64,000 nucleotides of DNA from Trochalopteron elliotii (lineage: Eukaryota > Chordata > Aves > Passeriformes > Leiothrichidae). The stretch is from positions 908,941 to 972,940 of the forward strand of contig JANPWX010020521.1 of assembly GCA_024734555.1 (NCBI GenBank), read 5' to 3'. Below are positions 12,501 through 20,734 of the stretch, in pieces. The first letter of the stretch is position 1; every line of letters starts with the position of its first letter. The translations under genes were made by a program, and so were the position numbers. A model generated the notes under the pieces. It was not told the DNA's origin. It ran no database searches and was given only the letters and a program-made list of their open reading frames with translations.

Positions 12501-15500
12501 AGGAAATAATTGTGGCTGATACACATCTGTAACATTCTGCTAAGACTACAGTAGAGGGTATTTTGATTTTATTTCTTGATTTTCTAGAATATTGAGTGGT
12601 TTTCCATCGACAAATTACCATGCCACAGAAATGACATGACCCCGAAGTCTAAGCTGGGTTTGGCACCTAACAAATTTTTTATGGCAATTCCCTTCATCAG
12701 GTATGTTTGAGATGAGGCAAATGCTATGCCAGGGTCTTTCAGACAACTTTAAATTCTTTAGATTTGTCTTGGTAAGTAGATCTTGTTATACCTCTCCTTG
12801 CTCACAGGCCATTGAGGGAGTGGATTTCCCGAAGGAATGGAGACTCCTCAGATAGTGACAATGGTTTTTCATCTGCAGGGAGCACACCCTCTAAGCCCAA
12901 CTTGGAAAAAGCTAGGTAAGAACCAGGTCAGTTTAACATCTCTATATTCTTTCTTATAAAACACTGGTCATACAAATATGACAGTATTATGCAATGACAG
13001 TTATATACAATACTGCTTGTCTGTTTCTCTTTCTCCAAAGATTTGTGTTTCAGTAATGGGTAAATGAAAATAAAAGCGTAGACTTACATCATAGGATCGT
13101 AAGGTGAGAACTTAATTAATGTCATAATACACAGGTGTCAGAACGGAGATTATTTCCTCAGTCTTGTTTATGGGAATCAAAAAAACCAGAAGCTAAAGCA
13201 AGTAGATAACTTCCAGTGCTTCAAGTTTGATATTTTTGGCACTTCTGCTCAGGAAAAGTAGGACTCTCTAAAACAAGACTGTAAAGTACTCTAAGAAGTA
13301 GCTATCTAGATAAAAACCTGTGGGAATCAGTAGGGTAACAAGTGCTGCTGGCTTTAGATTCAGCTGAGTGAAAAGTGGAGAACAGACTTCAAAACCTGTA
13401 GTCCCTATGAGAGGACTTAAGTAATTTGAGCCAGGGCAATACCAACAAACAACAGAACAAATGTTAATGTGGACTTGGCCTCTTGTCTGTGGAGAATACA
13501 AATGGCAGTGAGCATTCTTAGAGTTTTCATCCTGGGTTAATTAAGATTGTCTTCCAGATTGTTCTCAAAAAGCAGAAAATTCTTTCATATTTGTCTGCTC
13601 TCAGTGGATTTAAAGCTGTGTTGTAAACTGCCTTTGTTTTCATGTACTAGATCCAAACTTCGCTGTAGTCAACAGGTGTTTACAGATGGCTTTTCAGGAG
13701 AGCAGTTGGTGAAGCCAAAACAGCCACAAAAGCCATATAATCATCCTGAGGTGTCTGAAGTTTTGAAAATAAAGGTAGGTTTTTTCTTAGGCAAGCGTAT
13801 GCATCTGGACTATTGTCTTGGTTTAGGGCAGATTTTGGGAGGAAACTTCTGAATGGGGTCCTTCTAGAAAGCAAATTTAAGTGGCTCTTCTCTTAACTGG
13901 TTTAGGAAAAAAATTCTTAGAGAAGAGCAGAAAAAACTGTTTATTTAACAAGTAAAGTGTTTACAAGCATAAAAAATGAACAATATTAAGCAATAAAACT
14001 TCTTGCTGTTCTGAAGAGAGATGGAAAAATTGAGAAAGTTCTTGCTGTGGGTTGTAGCTCAGCTTGTCTAATCTCTTATCAGTTTCTCTGGCACTGGAAA
14101 ATGCTGTCCTGGGCCCCAGTAGGCCACAGGTGTGAGCTCACAGTGTTTTTCTGGGTTTTCAGTCCAGAACATGTTTAAACAGTTCCAAGTAACAGAAAAA
14201 AACCCCACAGTTTAGGGAACTTGTCTGCTTCAGCTAGCAAAAAACCTAACTAAGAAGCAAAGGAGAGCTCTCTCTCACTGTCCATACTGCAGACAGCACT
14301 GAAGGATGTGGGGGAGCAAGTGCAGTTTCTGATAACAAACTTTGAGCTTCTTTTTTCTCCCATTCGCTCTCAGAACCAGTCTTAAAGTTGCAGAACTTAA
14401 TATCCAGTAGAAACAGAACAGACAGCTGGGGATGCAAACATCATAAAGTCATCCCAGGACAAGTATTAAATACAGATGTCTTTGTTCATAAGGGTTTCCT
14501 CTCTAGCACAAAAATAGTGAATTTCATCACCACAGAATGCAAAAATAGAAACATGGAGTTGGGGAATACTCTTGGGAATTCTTTGATTTATCTCACACTA
14601 CAAGTGGTGGTATCAGGTAGTAATTGTGCTGTATCATGTACAGATAGTAATTATACTTGCCATCTTGGTGTTAGCCCTAGTATATCTACATCAGTGCATG
14701 AAAACTCACTGATCTGAATTAATTGTGTAATAATTCTGTCATAGTGCAAGAGGAAATGAGTAACAGCTGATGGCCCTGTAGCTTGAGTGTGTGTTTGGTT
14801 AATTTCAGTGGGCTTCAGTTTTTCTGCAAAAGAAACTGTTTACATGTTTTGAACTTACTTGGAGCAAAATTGGAGTTACTAAGTAAAAAATGTCCATGCA
14901 ATGATGTCCAATTATGCCATTTAAACTCTTCCCTTTACTTATTTTGGACTTAGCAGCAGAGTCAGAGCCTGAGGAACAATGGCAGAAAGCAAAATCAAGA
15001 TACTTCCAGCCAAAAGAAGCGAACAAATGGATTGCACAGTCAATCAGTTAAGCAAAACCATACCTTGGTAAGAAACATGCAGTGGCTGTGTCATTAATTG
15101 GTTCCATAATGTTTTAACAAATGTCCTGCTGAAACAAAGTAGAGTGCATATCTATAAAGAGTATGTTTGATCAGTGTTTGATACGTGTTTGTAGATGTAT
15201 AACATTTCTTAACTTGTGTGCATATACATCTATAAACAAACATACTAAATTTCAAAGTTTTCATTTTAGAAGTAAGTAATTTTAGCTGTTGAAAATTTGT
15301 CAGCTGTTTCAGTACACAGGCCTGCAGCTTTCCAGGTTCCTGTCATGTAAAAGCCTTCTGTGGTGTGTAGTAATAACTCAGTGTAGTACACATCTTACTT
15401 ATTCGTGTGTGTGTCTTACTGTAAGCGTGGGGTTTTGTTATACAGCACTTAGAAAATGGTGATGCAAATGCTTATTATTTCCCTTCTCTCCATCAAACAA

Positions 15501-17620
15501 ATGTTGAGACACATACTTGGCTTGGATGCCAGAATCTCAGATAGTTTTTTAATCATACAGTAGAGCTGTTTACAGCAATTTGTAAATTCTGGTATCACAC
15601 TCTTTGCATGTTACTTTCCCTTGCAGTTACTAATTGTGTTTGTCCAGTTCTTCTCAATGAGAGTAGACTCACTGGGCTGTGCTCCCTTTTATAGTAGAAT
15701 GTGCTTTTGAGTCCCTGTTTTTTAAGGCTCTTCAGTGTACTTTGTTGGCTCTGTGCAGCAGTGAGGCCCCAGTCCTCCATGCAGCTCAGCTGGCTTGTCC
15801 AGGTTTTAGTTTCTCTTGTTTCAGGCTTTAAACTAGATTCTTCCCATTCTGGCTTGTGGTTATTGCCTTCTTTCTCTTATTCATGTAAACATACAGAAAC
15901 CATAAACTTGTCCTAAAATCCTCACTGCAGCAAGAAATTATTAGTTATATTTGAGTCTGAGTCTAGAAGAGTGAATTGACTGCCCAGAAATTTGAATGGA
16001 TGGGAACAAACTATAGTGGTAATCTGTAAGATCTTCATGGAAACAACTGTTAATGCTCCATGGTTACTTTGTAGGCTCTTTTCTAAATATTTCTCTTTCT
16101 CCGTTTCACTTGTGTTTTCATGATGGTCAGTCTTTCAAAGTTTAAATATTTTGTGTCCCTGTGATAATTTTCTGATGTAATTTGAAGGCCAGGAAACTCT
16201 TAATTTATAGAGAATGCAATTATTTTTTCTGTATTCATGTACTTACAGCAGCAATACTTGGGGCTAAAATAGCTCTTCCCTAGAGAGTTCTAAGTTTGTG
16301 TCTCTAAAGCATGTTAATTTAATTGCCAGTAGCAGCATGTTTGCAAATACATTCCCCTTGCCTTTTTTGGGACAAGCTCATTGAAGAGTGGGCTTATGCA
16401 TGCACAGTATTGATATGCAAGACCCTCCCATCTTAAAACAGTTAGAAAGTACTCAGAATTTTCCTGTAAAAGTTTGCATGTTAGAAATGTTTTAGTGACT
16501 GTTAAAAATGTTGCATGCTTCTGAAAGACTTGTGGACTTACAGCATGTTTGCTACATCAAGTGATGTGACAGAACTAATGCTGAGTATGAATACTCAGCA
16601 TACAAATAATTCACACATGAGGCGTGCCAAAGCAGATATAACCAGCATGCCTGTTAGATGATGCTTAAATATAATGCCATTTCTTTATCATAAAATGTGT
16701 AATGTATGGTCATTCTCTTCACCAGAAATGTGAAAAAAGGCTTAATCCAAGAAGACTTCAAGATAACTTTGAAACAGGCAAGTGCAGTCAGAATTTTTGT
16801 CTACTGTCATGTGCTGCAGGCTGAAGGCACCCAAATAATAATGGTTGAGGGCTTTTCCTCATGGCAGCCTTCCAAATCTTAAAAAGCCACGTTTTTCCAA
16901 GGTAGTCTGAGGTTTTGGTTTTTTTTTAATGAAAAAGATACTGTTTCATGTTGGTCTTGCTATTCTTCTTCTTAATTATGAAGACTGACTGATACACCAG
17001 GTGGCTGAGTAAAAAAGTAATTAGAAGCTAGTTTAGAAAAATAGCATCTGAGTCAACACAGTGCTGGTAATTGAGTGTTGTTTCAAGGATTTCAATTCTG
17101 CTAGTAATAAGCTGCAGCAGAGTGCACACAGTTCTTTACTTACTGCTCAGGAATGGGTGCCATTTTTTTCCTCCTTATTAAGAAATGTCTGTTGAGAAAT
17201 GAAACTATTATATGTGTAAAACTGGCTGTTGAAAGTATTTCCAAATTGCAGTGAATTTGAAGATTTATTCTAGCCTCTAGACAACTTGTAAAGATGGCTG
17301 TTTGATTTACCTTCTTCTGTTTATGACCAAACATACAGATTTTGTTATAAATATTAATTGAATTCATGTTTGAGGTATGGCTCTGTGTTGTTATTGATAC
17401 TTTTATTGGCAATTGCCCATTTAAAATTTATTTCATACTTTCTTCTCTTTAAGCAGAAGCAGCATATGAGATGTGTTGCTCCAATGAAGATCCACTGCCA
17501 GAACATGTAGAGGGACATTCTATGGCATGCAATGGCCATTACAAATTTGCTTTTTCATCAAGAGCTTTCTTGAGTTTCAAGTTTGACCATGATGCCATAA
17601 TGAAAAGCTTTGACCTCTGA
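18..17620 (+). CDS. DCP2: DCP2, m7GpppN-mRNA decapping hydrolase, complete CDS in 11 exons
   Basis: DCP2 is the catalytic subunit of the decapping complex. It hydrolyses the 5' cap of mRNA to m7GDP and 5'-monophosphate RNA in the cytoplasm and P-bodies, together with DCP1, EDC3 and EDC4. The joined exons give 419 codons plus stop, against 420 residues in human. The N-terminal regulatory domain (about residues 1-94) keeps the conserved Trp44. The Nudix box runs Gly129 - x5 - Glu135 - x7 - Arg143 Glu144 Val145 - x - Glu147 Glu148 - x - Gly150, so the catalytic glutamates are intact. Box B follows at about 220-243. The tail from ~244 is Ser/Gln/Lys-rich and looks disordered. It ends with the vertebrate-conserved Phe-rich stretch [12 protein letters not shown] (residues 398-409), known in the family for EDC4 binding. 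The start at 18 matches the family N-terminus METKRVEIP. Introns 2 (AT-AC) and 10 (GC-AG) are non-canonical. Nothing suggests a pseudogene. Confidence 0.98.
901..938 (+). repeat. 15-bp tandem repeat, 2.5 copies
   Basis: The unit TCCTTCTAGAAATAA occurs at 901-915 and 916-930, followed by a partial copy at 931-938. The copies are identical, so the duplication is recent or conserved. No function is apparent. Confidence 0.85.
1770..2140. repeat. Candidate avian interspersed repeat, class not assigned
   Basis: This stretch contrasts with its AT-rich surroundings. It contains quasi-repeated phrases such as CTGCTCCAG and TCCAGTGTGGGATC, together with a GTCAGTCCATAACACATCC block. These resemble sequence I associate with dispersed elements in bird genomes, but I cannot assign it to CR1 or to an LTR family. 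The boundaries are rough. The 125-codon ORF across it is not convincing as a gene. Confidence 0.35.
2711..3375 (-). mobile_element. CR1 LINE 3' fragment, antisense to DCP2
   Basis: The + strand starts with the complement of the CR1 3' end (ATCATAGAATCAT, then TTTGGGTT and AAAGATCATCTC) and continues through diagnostic CR1 antisense phrases such as TTGCACTTGGCCATGTTGAA. The element is truncated at its 5' end near 3375, as most CR1 copies are. Open frames across it (for example 2776-3243 on the - strand) are relics or shadows, not genes. Confidence 0.9.
3606..4185 (-). mobile_element. Endogenous retrovirus 3' LTR, antisense to DCP2
   Basis: Read on the - strand, a polypurine tract (GAGGGAGGGGGAAA, within 4186-4205) is followed directly by TGTGGG, the expected start of an LTR. 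A TATA-like CTTATATAATG lies at 3871-3881 and AATAAA at 3773-3778, in the order U3, TATA, poly(A). The inner end at 3606 is a guess from a CA dinucleotide, and I found no target-site duplication. A degraded env relic lies immediately upstream, at higher coordinates. Confidence 0.7.
4186..5364 (-). pseudogene. Degraded retroviral env relic (transmembrane end)
   Basis: Lying just 5' of the polypurine tract and LTR on the - strand, this stretch holds broken open frames. At about 4250-4300 it encodes a run of hydrophobic residues followed by a short Cys-containing cytoplasmic tail, as in the membrane anchor of a retroviral Env. Frames are interrupted by several stops and shifts, and only ~1.2 kb separates it from the integrase-like end, so most of the surface subunit is missing. 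It cannot make a product. The viral class was not determined. Confidence 0.5.
5365..5520 (-). pseudogene. Integrase (pol) C-terminal relic
   Basis: On the - strand a short frame ending at 5365-5367 contains the motif [10 protein letters not shown] (around 5428-5460). This resembles the conserved 'W-I/V-P-x-x-x-x-K-P' end of retroviral integrases. Its position just before the env relic fits pol-env order. The frame is closed by a stop at about 5520, so only the tail survives. Confidence 0.45.
6874..7025 (+). CDS. DCP2: DCP2 exon 2
   Basis: It encodes Ser18 to Ala68 and the first base of Val69, within the all-helical N-terminal regulatory domain, including Trp44 (AHWFYLDF). The acceptor is CCTGGCAG|C. 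The exon ends at GCTAAAGCTG and is followed by ATATCCTTTTT, a U12-type donor. No GT donor gives a correct join here. Confidence 0.97.
7950..8012. repeat. AT-only palindromic low-complexity stretch
   Basis: The stretch is made of TATATAATTTAATTATATAATT-like units with extensive self-complementarity, inside DCP2 intron 2. It is a simple-sequence repeat that could extrude a cruciform. No element boundary is visible. Confidence 0.7.
8470..8556. repeat. T/G-rich simple tract
   Basis: The + strand is almost only T and G (TTTTCTGTTTTGTTTGG ... TTGTTGTTGTTG). It resembles the longer T/G and A/C tracts at 29458, 41488 and 48447. Open frames across it (8378-8632) are compositional artefacts. Confidence 0.65.
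8781..8908 (+). CDS. DCP2: DCP2 exon 3
   Basis: It completes Val69 and encodes residues 70-111, ending in ILDETLEN, the linker and the first strands of the Nudix fold. The acceptor is the AC of the AT-AC intron and the donor is AAT|GTAAGT, phase 0. Confidence 0.96.
8909..9317 (+). other. DCP2: DCP2 intron 3
   Basis: A 409-base GT-AG intron that starts GTAAGT and ends TTTTGTAG. I see nothing else in it. Confidence 0.9.
9318..9416 (+). CDS. DCP2: DCP2 exon 4 (Nudix box, first half)
   Basis: It encodes residues 112-144 ([19 protein letters not shown] and on to CAARE). This carries the first part of the Nudix motif: Gly129, Glu135, Arg143 and Glu144. The exon is 99 bases, phase 0 at both ends. 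The donor is GAG|GTAAGT. Confidence 0.98.
9417..10845 (+). other. DCP2: DCP2 intron 4
   Basis: A GT-AG intron of 1.4 kb. It contains a short (TTTG)n microsatellite at 10168-10193 and no other recognisable feature. Confidence 0.9.
10168..10193 (+). repeat. (TTTG)n microsatellite
   Basis: Six perfect TTTG units lie in DCP2 intron 4. Confidence 0.85.
10846..10998 (+). CDS. DCP2: DCP2 exon 5 (Nudix box, catalytic glutamates)
   Basis: It encodes residues 145-195, opening with [12 protein letters not shown]. Glu147 and Glu148 are the metal-binding catalytic residues, and Gly150 closes the Nudix box. It ends KTRREIR. The exon is 153 bases, phase 0 at both ends, with acceptor TTCTCAG and donor CGG|GTATGT. 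Confidence 0.98.
10999..12587 (+). other. DCP2: DCP2 intron 5
   Basis: A GT-AG intron of 1.6 kb (GTATGT ... TTTTCTAG). I see nothing but AT-rich unique sequence. Confidence 0.9.
12588..12700 (+). CDS. DCP2: DCP2 exon 6
   Basis: It encodes [17 protein letters not shown] to FMAIPFIR (residues 196-232 plus two bases). This is the end of the Nudix domain and the start of the Box B helix that contacts RNA. The donor is CAG|GTATGT. Confidence 0.98.
12808..12915 (+). CDS. DCP2: DCP2 exon 7
   Basis: It encodes [19 protein letters not shown] and the start of the Ser-rich tail, finishing Box B. The preceding intron is only 107 bases (12701-12807). The acceptor is CTCACAG and the donor is TAG|GTAAGA. 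Confidence 0.97.
12916..13650 (+). other. DCP2: DCP2 intron 7
   Basis: A 735-base GT-AG intron (GTAAGA ... TGTACTAG). I see no other feature in it. Confidence 0.9.
13651..13774 (+). CDS. DCP2: DCP2 exon 8
   Basis: It encodes the disordered tail segment beginning [13 protein letters not shown] and ending SEVLKIK (41 residues plus one base). The tail diverges from mammals but keeps the SQQ-F-DG and KPYN-H landmarks. The donor is AAG|GTAGGT. Confidence 0.95.
13775..14953 (+). other. DCP2: DCP2 intron 8
   Basis: A GT-AG intron of 1.2 kb. Its 3' end reads TTAGCAGCAG, giving three tandem in-frame acceptors. I see no other element. Confidence 0.88.
14954..15067 (+). CDS. DCP2: DCP2 exon 9
   Basis: It encodes 38 residues, including [13 protein letters not shown] and [12 protein letters not shown], in the basic disordered tail. 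The start at 14954 uses the first AG and aligns best with the human exon, which has three residues before Gln-Ser. Starts at 14957 or 14960 would drop one or two Gln. The donor is TTG|GTAAGA. Confidence 0.93.
15068..16725 (+). other. DCP2: DCP2 intron 9
   Basis: A GT-AG intron of 1.7 kb (GTAAGA ... CTTCACCAG). No repeat or exon is recognised. Confidence 0.9.
16726..16777 (+). CDS. DCP2: DCP2 exon 10
   Basis: It encodes [17 protein letters not shown] plus one base. The acceptor is CACCAG. The donor is ACAG|GCAAGT, a GC donor with otherwise ideal consensus. No GT donor nearby would keep the family-conserved join. Confidence 0.95.
16778..17456 (+). other. DCP2: DCP2 intron 10, GC-AG intron
   Basis: The intron starts GCAAGT after CAG and ends TTTAAGCAG. 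It is 679 bases long. GC-AG introns are a small minority in vertebrates and need strong pairing at the other donor bases, which is what is seen here. The 3' end AAGCAG is a tandem acceptor. Confidence 0.9.
17457..17620 (+). CDS. DCP2: DCP2 exon 11 (terminal coding exon)
   Basis: It encodes the last ~54 residues, including [17 protein letters not shown] and the Phe-rich C-terminal motif [12 protein letters not shown], ending MKSFDL and TGA at 17618-17620. Using 17457 gives T-E-A-A-Y-E, matching human T-D-A-V-Y-D in length. The alternative start 17454 would insert one Ala. Confidence 0.96.
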
Positions 17621-18481
17621 CAGCAAACTTACTAGGAATAAGAATCAGACTTGTCTGTTGCAATTGAGGGGGTTTCTTATCCAGCCTTACTCTTTCTCAG
17701 GAGTTTTTTATTTTGTTTTCTTAGTTTGTTTTTAAATGCAATGCAGGGACTGACTGCTGGTTTGGAAGGGTTTGTTCCCTTTGCAGTATGGGAGTGGCAT
17801 AGTCAAGTGTTGCACTTTAAATGCAGTCTAGCCTTTGTCCACAAAAGTACCTTTCCAATGTTCAGTTCACTTGTTCCTAGCTGTGCATTAGAGGGCATTC
17901 TTTTCACTTGTGTTTTGTTTTTTGTGGTTTTTAAATTTTGTTTATTTTAACTTGCCATGTGTTTTGTAGAATATCATTGACTTTTTTTTTAACTGTTGGA
18001 GTATACCAGCTTGCTAACCTTTTAACTGTTCTGATGTAAATTATTGGGCTTATTAATCATTATTTTGTAGGACATTGCAATATTACGCAGTGGCAATGAA
18101 ACTAATTCTCAGATGACACCTCTGTCCTAGTGATTTTGAAACCAAGTTGCACATTTCAAACCTAGCCTCAGCCTGTCATCCTTTCTCTGTGCTGACTGTT
18201 TGCCCCAAATACCTTCCCTCCTTTACACTGATAGTTTTTGTTGGCTGGCAATCACTAGTACTTGAGTCAAATCTATAGCATGTTGACTTTTTGTATCTAC
18301 TCTTCCTTGGTCTTCGAAAATGACACTCAAACTGGGTAAAACTCAGCCCTTCAAAGTGTCTAAATTAGCTCTTGTGCACTGCCCACAGCTGCATAAGAAG
18401 TAGTTACAAGGCAGCTGCTTGCAAAAAAAGAGAAGCTTAAACTTGTCTGTGGGAGGTTACTTGTGTAGAATTTATACTGAA

Positions 18482-18489
18482 TGTAAATA
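18482..18489 (+). promoter_or_regulatory. Pumilio-type motif TGTAAATA in DCP2 3'UTR
   Basis: The sequence matches the PUM consensus UGUANAUA. A second copy lies at 21347-21354, overlapping a possible poly(A) signal. Such 8-mers also arise by chance, so function is unproven. Confidence 0.3.
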
Positions 18490-19718
18490 AGCCTCTGTAG
18501 ATCTTGCTGAGGAGGAAGAGAGGTGCATGGATAATAGAGGCATTGTGTGACACCGAACAGCTTAATCAGGCTTCCAATAACTATTCCAAGGATGTTCAGT
18601 ATTGTATTCTGTGCTGTTATCCTCAGATCTCGTGTAGTGTATGTGCTCTATATATATCCAGTAGTATTGAATTGCACTTGCAATTAGCATTTAAATGATC
18701 TAGCCTCTGTCATTTTTAGCTACAGTGCTTTCTTAGGAAAAACATGAAAGATGGGGTGGGGATGGAGGGGAGGAACAAAAAACCTGTAAGTGTTGAGGTG
18801 ATGAGCTGTTACATCACCTTCAAGTTAGTGGGTTTTGAGCATGTGCGTTGCACCGGAGAGAAAGGCACTGAAATAATTTGTCACAGCAGCTTGTGATAGC
18901 AAGCATGTCCCAGATTTAAAAATGGACTTTTCTCTAGAATAGAGGTAATTGATTAACTTCATAGGTTGAATGAACTACACCCTTGTAGTGTATGTACATG
19001 CACTGAGTTTTTATGCAACTCATATATGTCATCCAAAACCAAAATCTTGGTCTTCCTTCAACCACCCTACTTCATATACCCTACCTAGTGTTTTCCTCAG
19101 AAATAGCTTTAGAACTTTCTCCTGGTTTATTCACCTGCCTGGCACCAGGTGATTTGGAACTCTAATGCTGTAATAATTTTGGCCATGGGAGTGTTCAGCT
19201 TCTGTATCAGTCAACAGGAGAAATGGACTACAGCATTTCCTTCTTCTGGAGGACAGGGATTCTGAGGGCCTTGCTTTTCAAGACCAAATTATGAAATAGC
19301 TCAATCTAGCTTTGTCTCACTTCTTTTTTCTTCTTTTTTTTTTCTTAAATGTATCCAAAGGCCATACAATGACAAAGAAGAGTAATTAAGAAGGTAAGGA
19401 TAGTGCTGGAGGAGGTTACGTTATTCAGCTTCAGGTGAAAACTAATCTTTAGTTACTTCTTTTTGCTATTTTAGTTGATTTCCCAGCAAAAGTGCCTTTA
19501 CTCATGGTGAGGCAGAAGTTTGTATCATATCCTGAGGCTGCTACTGCCTGTGGAGCTAACAGGACTCTCCTAAGGCATAATTAAATAACAGGCTGTGGAA
19601 ATCTTTTTATAAATAAGTTGATTTTTCAGATAAATTAGTTATAGATCATTTATTGCTCTGTGGAATAATGGGGATGTTGATGAAACAGTGAACTTGGAGC
19701 ATCTGCCATCTGTTTGGG

Positions 19719-19763
19719 AAGTCCTGGCAAGGACTTGGCAAGTCCTAGGCAAAAGGAAGTCCT
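19719..19763 (+). repeat. AAGTCCT/AGGACTT stem-loop cluster in DCP2 3'UTR
   Basis: AAGTCCT occurs at 19719, 19740 and 19757, and its complement AGGACTT at 19730-19736. The first copy pairs perfectly across a 4-base loop, and the other copies could pair with the same arm instead. Confidence 0.6.
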
Positions 19764-20725
19764 TAGACCAATGGAAGCATGTTCTATGAATAGGAGATGC
19801 TGGCTGCCCTCTGTTTACTGTGTCGTTCTTTTCTTCTTAGTGAAAGGTTGGTTCAGTATAAGAGACATTGGTTGCTTCATTAAGCAACCCAAAGTGAAGC
19901 TTATACATATGTCATTGATTTTAGTAAACCTAGCCTTAATGTGAGTTGCAAATAAATGTGATAAATATGCAATAACTTACTTCTTTGTATAAGGGTACCA
20001 TTTCCTGTAGTAGCATTGCTTTCTGCTTTCTTAGTAAGGTTTATCCTAAAACTATGTAAGTGTGGTGGCATGCGATCCACTTTGGTGGTCTCCATCATGC
20101 CCTGCACCGTGAACATTTTGTTTACTGTAGTTTATGTTCTTATTTCACCATCCCTTTATAATTGTATTTCTAAGTTTAGAAGTACTGTTTACATTAGCTT
20201 CCATAAAACAGTGAAGAAATAGCAAGTGAGATACAGGCTTTAGTTCTGTGAATTTTTACTTTACAGGAGCTAGACACAGGGAAATAGGAACTGTTTGCAT
20301 GTCTGACTTGAGAGCTGGTGTCGAGATACTTGAAAAACAAACACTGTCAATTTGAGAATGCTGCCATGTTAGGGGTTATTCAGATAATGAATGGTCAAGT
20401 CAGTCTTCTTCGAATCAACTTGCAGAGTAAACAAATATTTAGCAAAAAAACCCTACAGCTGTGTGGTGCTAGGAATCTGGTACTAGTGTGCAGTTTCTAG
20501 TACTACATCAACTCCCTGCTTTAGCATGAGGTTTTTAGCATCTCTCCTCAGAATGCTTGTATACTTTGACCTTGGACTGAAGAGTGGCGTGCCCAGTTAA
20601 GTGACTGACATGCTGCTGACTTCAGCTCCTTGATGTACATCAGTCATCCAGCTTTTGAAAGTAACTGTGTCTTGCATAGTTTGAAGTCTGGCAACAGTGG
20701 TTGGGAAGGAGAGGGGGAAATAGCT

Positions 20726-20734
20726 TTATTTATT
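20726..20734 (+). promoter_or_regulatory. AU-rich element nonamer TTATTTATT
   Basis: It matches the UUAUUUA(U/A)(U/A) destabilising element and lies within the inferred DCP2 3'UTR. It is a single copy, so the evidence for activity is weak. Confidence 0.35.
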
